Shown piece by piece: positions 16,424-25,728 of a stretch of 64,000 nucleotides of DNA. The position numbers were made by a program, and so were the translations under genes. This DNA is from Candidatus Proelusimicrobium tauri. GTDB taxonomy: Bacteria > Elusimicrobiota > Elusimicrobia > Elusimicrobiales > Elusimicrobiaceae. Numbering within the stretch: position 1 is the first letter of the stretch; each line of letters opens with the position of its first letter. Where the stretch lies: positions 9,641-73,640 of the forward strand of contig DBYY01000006.1 of NCBI GenBank assembly GCA_002311025.1, given 5' to 3'. The notes below the pieces were generated by a model. The model was not told the origin of the DNA, ran no database searches, and saw nothing but the letters and a program-made list of their open reading frames with translations.

Positions 16424-17599
16424 TTATTTTATTGCGCCGGCTGGGCATACTAAATGACAAAGGCCACAACCTTCGCAACGCGTTTTATCTACCACGATAT
16501 TGCCATCGTTTAATTGTAGGGCTTGGTATTCGGATTCCATACAAATACTAACACATTTGCCACAACGGCCGCATTTTGTGTGGTCTATTTGAGGATAGGC
16601 AAGCGGTGTTTTGGGCAAATCTTTATGAGCGGAAATAAAAGGTATTGCTCTATTTTTTAACTCGCCGATATTATTAAACCCCTTTTCTTCAAGATAATTT
16701 TTCAAGCCTTTTAGCATAGGGCCAATAATCTTATAGCCGTTTAACATAATCTCGGTGCAGACCTGCACGGCATCAGAACCGACAAGCATATATTGCACCG
16801 CATCTTGCCAAGTGGAAATACCGCCTTGTCCTAAAATAGGCAAAGCACTTGTTTGGCGCATTTGTGCCACACAGCGTAGTCCAATCGGTCTAATCATCGT
16901 GCCAGAGCAGCCGCCAAAAGTTGTTTTACCGTTTACATTAAGAATAGGTTTTAAAGTTTCTAAATCAAAACCCATAAAACCTTGTACGGTGTTAATTGCG
17001 GAAAGACCATCTGCCCCGAATTCTTCCACCGCACTTGTAATGCTTGCGATATTTGAAACATTTGGCGAAAGTTTAACAAAAACAGGTTTGTTTGAAACTT
17101 CCTTTACCCATTTTGTAATCTCAGCAGATATGTGGGCATCCGTGCCGATAGCCATACCGATACCCTTTTCCGGCATGCCGTGCGGGCAGGAAAAATTTAA
17201 TTCAAAAGCATCGGCAGGAGTATTATTCAAAGTTTTAACAAGGTCTTGCCAAGCCGTTTTATTAACAGGAGCCATAATGCTTGCGATAATGACTTTAGTT
17301 GGGTATTTTTGTTTTAAAAAATTAATACCGTCGCACCAATATTTTATGGTTTTGTGGCTTAAAAGTTCTATATTTTGAAGGCCGATAATATTTTTTTTAT
17401 CTTGTAAAACAGTATAACGCGGACTTGCTTCAATCATTTCAAGATCATCGGGAGTGATTGTCTTTAAAACAGCACCGCCCCAGCCCATTTCAAAAGCAAT
17501 ATCAATACTTTCAATTAAAGCCGTCGGTGGTGCAGAAGCAAGCAAAAATGGATTTTCAAAATTTATTCCTAAAATTTTAGTTTGTAAAGTTGCAGACAT
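16424..17599 (-). CDS. preA: NAD-dependent dihydropyrimidine dehydrogenase subunit PreA-like
   Basis: 391 residues: a dihydroorotate-dehydrogenase-like TIM barrel (about 1-310; FENPFLLASAPPT, FELNFSCPHGMPEKGIGMAIG, PVFVKLSPN, GFMGFDLETLKP, ILGQGGISTWQDA) and a C-terminal ferredoxin domain with two 4Fe-4S motifs (CGRCGKCVSIC and CEGCGLCHLVC). PreA forms with PreT an enzyme reducing uracil/thymine. No preT gene is beside it, so the partner may be elsewhere or the substrate different. A good AGAGAGG site precedes the start. Confidence 0.88.
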   Translation of the reverse strand: MSATLQTKILGINFENPFLLASAPPTALIESIDIAFEMGWGGAVLKTITPDDLEMIEASPRYTVLQDKKNIIGLQNIELLSHKTIKYWCDGINFLKQKYPTKVIIASIMAPVNKTAWQDLVKTLNNTPADAFELNFSCPHGMPEKGIGMAIGTDAHISAEITKWVKEVSNKPVFVKLSPNVSNIASITSAVEEFGADGLSAINTVQGFMGFDLETLKPILNVNGKTTFGGCSGTMIRPIGLRCVAQMRQTSALPILGQGGISTWQDAVQYMLVGSDAVQVCTEIMLNGYKIIGPMLKGLKNYLEEKGFNNIGELKNRAIPFISAHKDLPKTPLAYPQIDHTKCGRCGKCVSICMESEYQALQLNDGNIVVDKTRCEGCGLCHLVCPAGAIK

Positions 17600-17711
17600 A
17601 AAAAACCTCTCTTTAAAACTTAATTATAGCAATTTTAAATTGCGCATTAGCATAAAATATTGCAAAATATATTTTGTGTTTTAGTTGCTTTTTTAAGTAG
17701 GAGTAGATAAT

Positions 17712-18389
17712 ATGAAAAAATTTTTAGTTTTGTTTGTAATAATCGCAAGTTTTATTGCGCCGGCTTTTGCAGATAAAATTTCAACAGATAAATCTGACTT
17801 TGCCGAAATCAGCACCGTTATAGATGATGCCGCTTTTGATATACGCTATTATTCGTCAAATAATTTTACGGGAAATAAAATAGACGGCTACAAAGCACCT
17901 CGCGCTTATATGACCAAAAAGGCCCTTGCTGCCCTTAAAATTGCGGCTGATGATTTAAGAGCACAGGGCTACCGCTTGCTTATTTGGGATTCTTACCGCC
18001 CGCAAAAAGCCGTTGATAATTTTGTTAAATGGATAAATGACCCCAGTGACCCCGGCGATAAAAGTTTTTACCCCAAACTTGAAAAAGATGATTTAATTGC
18101 AGGGGTTTATATTATGCCGAAATCAGGCCACACACGCGGCAGCACTATTGATTTAACTATTATTACAAAAGACGGCGGTTTTGTTGATATGGGCGGAACA
18201 TTTGATTTATTTTCGGAAGTTTCCCACCCCGATTATAAAAAACTTACCAAAAAGCAAAAAAAGAATAGAAAAATTTTAAGAGATGCTATGGTAAAAGCAG
18301 GTTTTAACCCACTTGATTCTGAGTGGTGGCACTTTACCTTAAAGGATGAGCCATACACAGATACTTATTTTAACTTTGATGTTGAATAA
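17712..18389 (+). CDS. D-alanyl-D-alanine dipeptidase (VanX/DdpX type), exported
   Basis: 225 residues with a signal peptide cleaved near AFA-DK. It carries the M15D zinc dipeptidase motifs: SGHTRGSTID with His140 and Asp147 as zinc ligands, and EWWHF with catalytic Glu204 and zinc ligand His207; IWDSYRPQKAV is the substrate-side motif. It hydrolyses D-Ala-D-Ala. The periplasmic location and lack of vanH/vanA neighbours suggest peptidoglycan-dipeptide recycling or nutrient use, not glycopeptide resistance. AGGAG lies before the start. It converges on rsmF. Confidence 0.9.
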   Translation: MKKFLVLFVIIASFIAPAFADKISTDKSDFAEISTVIDDAAFDIRYYSSNNFTGNKIDGYKAPRAYMTKKALAALKIAADDLRAQGYRLLIWDSYRPQKAVDNFVKWINDPSDPGDKSFYPKLEKDDLIAGVYIMPKSGHTRGSTIDLTIITKDGGFVDMGGTFDLFSEVSHPDYKKLTKKQKKNRKILRDAMVKAGFNPLDSEWWHFTLKDEPYTDTYFNFDVE

Positions 18390-18397
18390 GAGATAAA

Positions 18398-19642
18398 TTA
18401 CAAATTTTTAATGGCCCAATTTTTGGGGTATAAGTTATTTGCTCTATCGCCAAGATTTTTCATAAAACCAAGAGGGGTATTTTTATAGCACACAATAACA
18501 AAACCTTTTGGCGTATCGGCGGGTAAAGCAAAACTTTCGCGGTGCAAGAATCGGCGCGTTTGTTCTAAAGTTAAATCAATTTGCGGATATTTTTCTTTGG
18601 GAAAGTTCAAAGAAAGAGCCTGCGCGGCAGTGGGTATTTGTTCTTTGCCTTTTTGCTCCGGTAACGGATTTCCGTCATAAAGTAAATGTATAAGTTTGTT
18701 TTGTTGTGCGTGGCGGCGCGCCGTTTGCGGTAACATTGCCGGCTTTGAAGACGTACCTTTTTTACGCAAAACTGTCATAAAAAGCCCTTCGCTTTTCGTC
18801 GTTCCGGGTATAAAACGGTAAACCGGCTCTTGCCAATCTTTAAGTAAAGAACCTTGAATTTGCCATTCGGGTTTTACTAAAACAGGCAAAATTTCCGCGC
18901 CGAGTTCTTCGACTATAAATTTAACATTTTCCTCATTTTCACGGGTGTTAAAAGTGCAAGTGCTGTAAATTAAAAATCCGCCTTCTTTAAGGCATGGCCA
19001 AATATCGCTTAAAATCTGACGTTGGCGTTTTTGGCAAAAAAGGACACTATTTAAACTCCACTCTTTTATGGCCTCATTATCTTTTCTAAAAAGCCCTTCG
19101 CCCGAGCAAGGAGCGTCCACTAAAATTAAATCAAAATACCAATTTGTTTTATTAAAATCTATGGGATAATTATGTGTTACCAAAACTTCGCTATGGCCTT
19201 GTTTTTGTATATTTTCAAGCAAGATATTTGCACGCCTTCTATCCACTTCATTACTAACAAGCAAGGAATCTTGCGGCAAAGCAGCACGCATTAAAGTTGA
19301 TTTACCGCCAGGGGCGGCACATAAATCTAAAGCAAGAATAGGTTCTTTTACATATTGACGCAAAACTTGGTCTAAGAACATTGAGCCTGCTTCCTGCACA
19401 TAATAAGCACCGGCGTGTAAAAGCGGATCTTTTGTAAAATTAGGCCTTTCCTTAAGCCAAAAACCATTTTTACACCAAGGCACAGGTTGGGCATTTTTAA
19501 AAATAGGTTCAGCAGGCAACTTCCACGGATTTAGGCGGATACTTGTTAGAGTTTCCTCTTCAAAAGCCGATAAAAAACCTTGCCACATTTCTGCGCCAAA
19601 TAAAGCGGAAGTATAATCTATAAATTCTTTAGGTAAATTCAT
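18398..19642 (-). CDS. rsmF: 16S rRNA m5C methyltransferase, RsmF-like
   Basis: 414 residues. The RsmB/RsmF (NOL1/NOP2/Sun) catalytic domain occupies about 1-280: SAM site LDLCAAPGGKST, VDAPCSGEGLFRKD with one catalytic Cys and YSTCTFNTRENE with the second. A C-terminal domain (about 290-414) resembles the RsmF RNA-binding extension (FLHRESFALP, GFMKNLGDRANNLYPKNWAIK). The family methylates a cytosine of 16S rRNA. The exact target cannot be read from sequence. The start has only a weak ribosome-binding site. Confidence 0.9.
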   Translation of the reverse strand: MNLPKEFIDYTSALFGAEMWQGFLSAFEEETLTSIRLNPWKLPAEPIFKNAQPVPWCKNGFWLKERPNFTKDPLLHAGAYYVQEAGSMFLDQVLRQYVKEPILALDLCAAPGGKSTLMRAALPQDSLLVSNEVDRRRANILLENIQKQGHSEVLVTHNYPIDFNKTNWYFDLILVDAPCSGEGLFRKDNEAIKEWSLNSVLFCQKRQRQILSDIWPCLKEGGFLIYSTCTFNTRENEENVKFIVEELGAEILPVLVKPEWQIQGSLLKDWQEPVYRFIPGTTKSEGLFMTVLRKKGTSSKPAMLPQTARRHAQQNKLIHLLYDGNPLPEQKGKEQIPTAAQALSLNFPKEKYPQIDLTLEQTRRFLHRESFALPADTPKGFVIVCYKNTPLGFMKNLGDRANNLYPKNWAIKNL

Positions 19643-19666
19643 AAATATTTTTTAGTTGATTGATGA

Positions 19667-21478
19667 CTAACGGCCACCACCGCCACCACCACCGCCGCCG
19701 CCACCGCTGCAGCCACCACCGCCGCTACCGCTACCGGAAGGCATAGAAGAACCGACACCGCTTGCCAGTGCCCCTGAAACAGCAGTAATACCACCGGCAC
19801 AAGCAACACATTTATCTATAGTTGCTTGAGATAAAGTGTTAGTAAATTTCTTAATCCATTGGTTTTCTAAACCCATAGCAAAAGCATAGGGTAAATATTC
19901 GCAGAAAATTCTTTCCTCATCCATAGGATTAGAAACAGCAAAGCGGTTAACTTCGGCTGTTTCAATATATTTTTTAAAACCATTTAATTTCTCAAAGAAT
20001 TCTCTACCCAAAGGAGTCACATTAGGAATTAACTGCATGTAATACCCTAAGCCCCACAGGGATGCGATATAAAATACTAAGCATAAAAAGGCACTTGGAG
20101 AGTTTATCATCTGCGACCAAAATAGACTATAAAAACCGATAATGCAAATTCTGATAAGTATTTTAAATAACGGATTCTTAGCAACAAATGGAAATATTAC
20201 AAAAAACGCCGAAAAATGCAGATTGATAAAAATTGCCGACGGAGAAGTAAAAATAAACGGCACTATACCCAACAAAGCCACAATTATAACAGCTTTTACA
20301 ATATAACTGCCGTTTCCTACTATATAAGTTTTGCTTTCTTCTGTAAAAGATTTGTTTAATTGTTTTATAATTGCGTTAAGCATAACTCCGGTGGTAAAAT
20401 CTAGCACACATACATCCCCACCGGAAAAGACAAATAATTTATTAAGGACCATTTTTTCTTCTTGGGACAAATTTTCGTCGGCGGTTTTTTTACGCAACAT
20501 ACTAATTTGAACAGATCCAAAAGTTCTTTTTTCTGTCTGTATTTCAATATAACCTTTCATAGCCAAATCCAAAAGTATGCAGGCTATAAATTTGGAATCT
20601 GCCATTTTGTTATATAAAAAATAAGTAAAAGCAGGCGAAATGCCTTGCGGCGGTTCATAACGCACAACATTTGAATAAACAGGGTCGCGCCCGACTTTGA
20701 GCCAAGAACATACAGCATATATTATAAGAAAAATAAATAATGCAAAAGAAAATAATACTGAAAAAGAAAAACTATCTTTAAGGCGCGTAAGAAAAGGCGG
20801 CTGCTCTACTGCACCTTTATCAAAGGGAACAGCTATTGTAAAACCTTCCCTATAAGAAAGCGGGTGGGTTGTTTCAAAAGTTAAATTGCCGACTTGGCGG
20901 GCATTAGATTCTTTAGCGCCTTTGCGGCCTGTATATAAAGAAATATTTTCCGATTGCACGCGAGCATTTGCCGGCAAATTGACCTGGGCGCGCGCCTTAT
21001 CTATAACAAAATTCCAATCATTACCTGTTATATTCCAATATAATTCGTCATAATTTTTAAAAAATTTTATTGCATTTTTATAGGTATAATTAAAGGAATA
21101 AGTATGACGGCCCTGCGGTATATAGTTATTATTACCAAAGTTAATACGCAAATTGCGCCCCTTATTTTCAGTAAAAAAAGGATGTGTTTGCCCGTCCATA
21201 GTTAAAGAAATAGAACCTAACTGATTGCCAAACGAAACAGGTATATCACGATAGATACCGCGCCTAATTTGTTGATGTTTGGCATTAAGAGTGATACTTT
21301 CTGTAATATTTATTGAGCCATCTGTTTGGACATTTATTTTTACATCAAATAAATAAATCTTTTCCGGATCATGCGCGGGATTACGATAGTTGGGATCAAA
21401 AGGATCATCCCAGGCAAAAGCAACACAGGCAATAAGGACAAAAAAACAACTTGCTATTAAGTTAAATATTTTTCTCAT
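19667..21478 (-). CDS. DUF2207 membrane protein with glycine-rich tail
   Basis: 603 residues. Signal peptide, then the extracytoplasmic DUF2207 domain (about 40-225; FDVKINVQTDGSINITE, RRGIYRDIPVSF), a membrane helix (about 235-260), a cytoplasmic segment starting WLKVGRDP, two or three more helices (about 395-480), a second cytoplasmic part (NGFKKYIETAEVNRFAV, FCEYLPYAFAMGL) and a tail of nearly pure Gly with one Cys. Such tails are usual in the family and may end at the membrane. Function unknown. It has a paralogue at 22174-23955 that lacks the first domain. Confidence 0.85.
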   Translation of the reverse strand: MRKIFNLIASCFFVLIACVAFAWDDPFDPNYRNPAHDPEKIYLFDVKINVQTDGSINITESITLNAKHQQIRRGIYRDIPVSFGNQLGSISLTMDGQTHPFFTENKGRNLRINFGNNNYIPQGRHTYSFNYTYKNAIKFFKNYDELYWNITGNDWNFVIDKARAQVNLPANARVQSENISLYTGRKGAKESNARQVGNLTFETTHPLSYREGFTIAVPFDKGAVEQPPFLTRLKDSFSFSVLFSFALFIFLIIYAVCSWLKVGRDPVYSNVVRYEPPQGISPAFTYFLYNKMADSKFIACILLDLAMKGYIEIQTEKRTFGSVQISMLRKKTADENLSQEEKMVLNKLFVFSGGDVCVLDFTTGVMLNAIIKQLNKSFTEESKTYIVGNGSYIVKAVIIVALLGIVPFIFTSPSAIFINLHFSAFFVIFPFVAKNPLFKILIRICIIGFYSLFWSQMINSPSAFLCLVFYIASLWGLGYYMQLIPNVTPLGREFFEKLNGFKKYIETAEVNRFAVSNPMDEERIFCEYLPYAFAMGLENQWIKKFTNTLSQATIDKCVACAGGITAVSGALASGVGSSMPSGSGSGGGGCSGGGGGGGGGGGR

Positions 21479-21547
21479 ATTTAAGATTATATAAAAAATA
21501 AACTGATATAATAAAAATATCAGAATTCTTTAAAAACCTAAAAAATT

Positions 21548-22146
21548 ATGAAAAAAACTATATTATACATTCACGGAAAAGGCGGCAGTGCCAAAGAAGC
21601 AAACCATTATCAAATGCTTTTGCCAGATTATCATATAATAGGACTAGATTATAAAACTAATACCCCTTGGGAAACTAAAGAAGAATTTTTAAATTTATAT
21701 AAGGAACTTACCGAAAAATATAAAAGTATAAGTATTATTGCAAATAGTATCGGCGCCTATTTTGCCATGAACGCTTTTGCCGGCGCACAAATTGAGCAGG
21801 CCTTTTTTATTTCGCCCATAGTTGATATGGAAAAACTTATAAAAAATATGATGCTTTGGGCAAATATCACAGAACAAGAATTAGAAGAAAAAAAGAAATT
21901 AAAACAAGTTTTGGGGAAGTTTTATCTTGGCAATATTTTTGTTATATCCGCAAAAACCCTATTATATGGAAAAAGCCCACACATATTTTATACGGAGAGA
22001 AAGATAATTTAACTGATACAGAAACAATTTCCTCCTTTGCCGCACAAACTAAAGCCACCCTTACCGTAATGCCAAACGGCGAACATTGGTTTCACACCGC
22101 TGAGCAAATGGCTTTTTTGGACTCTTGGCTAAAGCGATATTCATAA
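21548..22146 (+). pseudogene. Alpha/beta hydrolase, interrupted by a frameshift in a poly-A run
   Basis: The first 118 or so codons (starting at 21548) encode an RBBP9/YdeN-like small hydrolase: LYIHGKGGSAKEANHY and the nucleophile elbow IANSIGAY. The remaining part lies in the +1 frame (TSFGEVLSWQYFCYIR, THILYGEKDNL with the Asp, and GEHWFHT with the His). The two frames join at the seven-A run 21888-21894; eight A would restore one reading frame of about 199 residues. Both halves are well preserved, so this is a recent mutation, an assembly error in a homopolymer, or slippage-controlled expression. Confidence 0.8.
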
Positions 22147-22173
22147 TGTTTTAATTTTTGCTACAATTTTTTT

Positions 22174-23955
22174 ATGAAAAATATTATTTCTTTAATGAGT
22201 AAAAAAGTTCTCTATGTGATTGTTTTTATTCTTTGTTTTTTTCTTTTACTGGTAAGTTTGGTTGTTCTTTGTACTGTTATTGTGAGTATTTATTCAGTTG
22301 AAGCAAGTTCCAATACTCATGGAATAGTTCTTAAACTTTCTCTATCCTTATTTATAATCTTAGTTGTTTATACTCTTGGCACTTGGCTTAAAATAGGGCG
22401 TGATCCTTATTATTTAGCCATACCGCAAACAAATCCACCGAAAAATGTTTCGCCCGCATTTGCTTACTATCTGTATAATGAAATGGCAGATGCTAAATTG
22501 CTATCCTGTATAATTTTGGATTTGGTTATGAAAGGATATATCGAAATTGAAACAGAAGGAAAAGGCCTTTTTACAAAAGTCGTTTTAACGCGTAAAAAAC
22601 GTGCCGGAGGAGATGCTCTTAAAGATTATTTACCGCCGGAAGAAGAACTGTTGATTGAAAGATTATTTGATTATTCTGGTTCTTGCGTTTTAGATAGATC
22701 TGATGCCAATTTAAGTATACGCTTTGAAGATATAAGAAACCTTATAGAAAATCGCTTTATAATAAGAAGAAACCCATATGTTATCGGTAATCAAAGATAT
22801 ACTATTATTGCTATTATACTTGTTTTGGCGTTGGGGATATTACCATCTCTTTTTTATGCAACGCCGCTAATTACTTTTGTAAATATCTGTTTTGTGTTGT
22901 CTTTCGTGATAATTACTGGCATGGTTCATAATCCCTATAAAAAAGTAATTGCAATTATAGTTAACACAATTGTGTTTTTTGGGTTTTTTACTTTTTTCGG
23001 TTTGTTTAGAGGATTTCATTATGAGGGGTTTTCCGTTACGCAATTATTGTTGCTTATCGGGCTTTTGATAGTTTCTTTTTATACTTCACTTATTCGCAAT
23101 GTAACGCCTGAAGGTAAAAAACTTTTTGAAGAGTTAAACGGCTTTAGAAAATATCTCCGAACAGCGGAGATTTATCGTATTTATGCTTCTAATCCGACAG
23201 AGGCTGAAAGAGTTTTCTGCGAATATTTGCCCTATGCTTTTGCTATGGAGTTACATAACCCGTGGATTGCAAAATTTTCAAGTAATGTATCTAGGGCAGC
23301 CATAAACCAAGTTATAGCAAGTATGGGCAGTATGTATGTCGTTTCCCATACCTTAACCGATATTATTTATTCTTACCTAAACAATAGGCATCTTAACGGT
23401 TTTAGCAGTGAAGATAATGTCAGTAAAAAACGCTTTACAAAACGATTGGACAATGTTGATATGCTTAAAGTTATTCAATATGATATAACCAAAATGGAAG
23501 TTGACGTAATAGTAAATGCCGCAAATAAAACTTTGCTTGGCGGTGGCGGAGTTGACGGCGCAATACACCGTGCCGCCGGAGCGAGACTACTAGAAGAGTG
23601 TCGCAAACTCGGGGGTTGTAAAACCGGCGAAGCCAAAATAACTTCCGGCTATAATTTGCCTTGTAAGTATGTGATTCACACCGTTGGTCCTGTTTGGCAT
23701 GGAGGGAATAATGGTGAGGCTCTTGCTTTAAAAAACTGCTATATTAACTCGCTACAACTTGCCGAGAAATATGTTTGTAAGAGTATTGCTTTTCCTTGTA
23801 TTTCAACGGGGGTTTATCACTTCCCAAAAGAGCAAGCCGCAAAAATAGCCGTAAGTGCAGTTAAAGAATTTTTACCTAATCTAAAAGAACTTAAAGAAAT
23901 TATTTTTGTCTGCTTTTCCGCCGAAGATAAGGCCTTGTATGATAGTTTAATCTAA
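22174..23955 (+). CDS. Fusion of DUF2207 membrane core with a C-terminal macrodomain
   Basis: 593 residues in one open frame. Residues about 1-75 hold two membrane helices; then TWLKIGRDPYY and a segment strikingly like the paralogue at 19667-21478 (SPAFAYYLYNEMADAKLLSC, EELNGFRKYLRTAEIYRIYA, VFCEYLPYAFAMEL), with internal helices at about 205-310. At about residue 410 the paralogue's Gly tail is missing and a macrodomain follows from Met430: DVIVNAANKTLLGGGGVDG, HTVGPVW, FPCISTGVYHFP. That is the ADP-ribose/O-acetyl-ADP-ribose deacetylase type. The extracytoplasmic DUF2207 domain is lost. The macrodomain should face the cytoplasm. The start has a weak ribosome-binding site. Confidence 0.88.
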   Translation: MKNIISLMSKKVLYVIVFILCFFLLLVSLVVLCTVIVSIYSVEASSNTHGIVLKLSLSLFIILVVYTLGTWLKIGRDPYYLAIPQTNPPKNVSPAFAYYLYNEMADAKLLSCIILDLVMKGYIEIETEGKGLFTKVVLTRKKRAGGDALKDYLPPEEELLIERLFDYSGSCVLDRSDANLSIRFEDIRNLIENRFIIRRNPYVIGNQRYTIIAIILVLALGILPSLFYATPLITFVNICFVLSFVIITGMVHNPYKKVIAIIVNTIVFFGFFTFFGLFRGFHYEGFSVTQLLLLIGLLIVSFYTSLIRNVTPEGKKLFEELNGFRKYLRTAEIYRIYASNPTEAERVFCEYLPYAFAMELHNPWIAKFSSNVSRAAINQVIASMGSMYVVSHTLTDIIYSYLNNRHLNGFSSEDNVSKKRFTKRLDNVDMLKVIQYDITKMEVDVIVNAANKTLLGGGGVDGAIHRAAGARLLEECRKLGGCKTGEAKITSGYNLPCKYVIHTVGPVWHGGNNGEALALKNCYINSLQLAEKYVCKSIAFPCISTGVYHFPKEQAAKIAVSAVKEFLPNLKELKEIIFVCFSAEDKALYDSLI

Positions 23956-23977
23956 AAATATAAATATTTAAAATATT

Positions 23978-24006
23978 AAACTGCTCTATAAATAGGGTAG
24001 TTTTTT
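23978..24006 (+). terminator. Hairpin terminator after the macrodomain fusion gene
   Basis: Stem AAACTGCTCTA / TAGGGTAGTTT (including G-T pairs), loop TAAA, followed by a T-run. Confidence 0.75.
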
Positions 24007-24059
24007 GTTTGGCATATAAATAATTTATTTTTTGTAGTTAAAAATAATATAATATAGTT

Positions 24060-25361
24060 ATGAAAAAATTTTTTCTACTTCTTATATTTGTCTTTCTTTA
24101 TAATGTTTTATATGCCACACAAATTCATAAAATAACGGTAGAAACAACGGCTCTGCCGGAGCATTTTGTAAAGGATCGTTTTACTCTAAAAGAAGGCGAT
24201 TTTTTTTCGCTTCAAAAATACGAACAGGCAAAACGAAACTTGGAAAATACAAAATTATTTAAGTCTTTAGATATTTTATACAAAGAAGGTAAAGAAGGTG
24301 TAGATATTCATATAAAAGCGGAAGGACATACTTATATTTTGCCCGTTTTATTCGGTTTAAGCGTGGATAGACATTCTGTCGGTGTTTCTTTAACTGTAAA
24401 AAATTTAGCAAAAAAGGGGGAAAGTTTTTATTCTTATTTTGGCTATGGGCGGGATGGCTTTGATACGAAAAATGAAATAAATTTCGGTAGAAATTCTTTT
24501 GATATATATTATACTCATTTGGACTTTACCCAACATTTTTACAAAAACGGATGGTATAGCCGTAAAGGTGTTTTTCTTGTTGCTGATAAAAAAGATAAAT
24601 ATACTGATTTTTTGTTTAATAAAGTCAAAGGTATACAAGATAATTTTTTTATTTCTTACACTTACCAATTTTCAAGTATATGGAGTTTTTTTATTACGCC
24701 GGAATATGAATATTATCTTTATCAAAATAGGGCGTTGGATAGCGGCAATCACTCTCGCTTAACTTTTGGTTTACGCTACGGAGATCATATCAATGCCGGT
24801 ATGAGTCTGCGCGGTTTAAATAAGATAGGGCATATAGAAAAAAAAGATATATTAAAAAATTTATCTTATCTTCAGCAGGGAAAACTGCTAGAAATTTCTT
24901 ACATGGCGGGTGGTAAATGGAGCGCGAGTGATTATAATATTTCAAAACTTGCCGTTGAAGGCAGTTATCTTTGGGAGTTTAAGAGACATAATACTATTGC
25001 TTTATTTAGCAAATTTCAAAAGGCCTTTTGCGCGCCTTTCAGTAATTTGGTAGGTTCTTCCGATTTGCTGTTTGATATAGGTATTTACGATAGAGAGCAA
25101 CGTGGCAAAGAAGGTCTTTCCGCCGGTTTGGAATTAACTTTCTTCCTTTTGCGTAATGAAACAGGCATAATTCTTCTTTCTCCGTTTTATGAACAGGCCT
25201 ATATTACTTCCGGCGGAAGTTCCTATAAATCGCACAGCGGAATCGGCGCAACGTTTGCTTTGCGTTTATGGAATATTCCTTTACCTATGAGTCTCAATTT
25301 TACGCATAATTTAAGTGATTCAAGTCAGCATCTCGGTTTTAAAATTGAAGGACATTTTTAA
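24060..25361 (+). CDS. Single-POTRA Omp85-type outer-membrane protein
   Basis: 433 residues. Signal peptide (about 1-20), one POTRA domain (about 20-95: KITVETTALPEHFVKDRFTLKEGDFFS, YEQAKRNLENTKLFKSLDI), then beta-strands of a barrel with repeated Gly/aromatic patterns and a C-terminal FKIEGHF. This matches the short TamA/BamA-like architecture, often called surface-antigen D15 proteins. Such proteins insert or translocate substrates at the outer membrane. One POTRA and about 12-16 strands make it smaller than BamA (five POTRA) or TamA (three). No partner gene is adjacent. A TATAATATA stretch ends a few bases before the ATG, so the leader is very short. Confidence 0.8.
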   Translation: MKKFFLLLIFVFLYNVLYATQIHKITVETTALPEHFVKDRFTLKEGDFFSLQKYEQAKRNLENTKLFKSLDILYKEGKEGVDIHIKAEGHTYILPVLFGLSVDRHSVGVSLTVKNLAKKGESFYSYFGYGRDGFDTKNEINFGRNSFDIYYTHLDFTQHFYKNGWYSRKGVFLVADKKDKYTDFLFNKVKGIQDNFFISYTYQFSSIWSFFITPEYEYYLYQNRALDSGNHSRLTFGLRYGDHINAGMSLRGLNKIGHIEKKDILKNLSYLQQGKLLEISYMAGGKWSASDYNISKLAVEGSYLWEFKRHNTIALFSKFQKAFCAPFSNLVGSSDLLFDIGIYDREQRGKEGLSAGLELTFFLLRNETGIILLSPFYEQAYITSGGSSYKSHSGIGATFALRLWNIPLPMSLNFTHNLSDSSQHLGFKIEGHF

Positions 25362-25369
25362 TTTTTATA

Positions 25370-25583
25370 GCCAATAAAAAATGCCCAGTACAGGATTTGG
25401 TCACAAGTCGCCTTACTGACGTGCGGCGCTTGCGACCCCGCCTCGCGATACTCGCCTTTCACTTCGTTCAAACTCGTATAACGCTCCGGCTTTCAAATTC
25501 TGCCACGCATAAAGCAGTTTATGCGTTACTGTTCATTTTTTATTGGTAAAAATGCCAATAAAAAATGCCCAGTACAGGATTTG
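25370..25583. repeat. Direct repeat of the tRNA-Val 3' end around a hairpin-rich segment
   Basis: A 30-base sequence beginning GCCAATAAAAAATGCCCAGT, which covers the 3' end and downstream flank of tRNA-Val, occurs at 25370-25399 and 25554-25583. Between them, CATTTTTTATTGG (25534-25546) is an exact inverted copy of 25371-25383. The segment inside is GC-rich and folds: GGTCACAAGTCGCC pairs with GGCGCTTGCGACC, and GCATAAA with TTTATGC. It may be a small inserted element or tRNA-linked scar. Confidence 0.65.
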
Positions 25584-25637
25584 AACCTGTGACCTTTCCC
25601 ATGTCAAGGGAACGCGCTACCACTGCGCCAACTGGGC
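25566..25637 (-). tRNA. tRNA-Val (GAC)
   Basis: 72 bases: acceptor GCCCAGT/ACTGGGC with discriminator A, D-arm GCGC/GCGC, anticodon stem TTCCC/GGGAA with loop TTGACAT (anticodon GAC), T-arm ACAGG/CCTGT. CCA is not encoded. Confidence 0.95.
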
Positions 25638-25728
25638 TTAAAACTATAAATTTATTATAGCATATTTACACTGGTAAGTAAATTTTTTATTAAACTTATT
25701 TTACTTTCTGTGTTTGTAGGCGACTTTT

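Noticed and set aside
17712..18389. Vancomycin resistance VanX
   Set aside because: No vanH, vanA or vanRS beside it and the protein is exported; a peptidoglycan dipeptide role is more likely.
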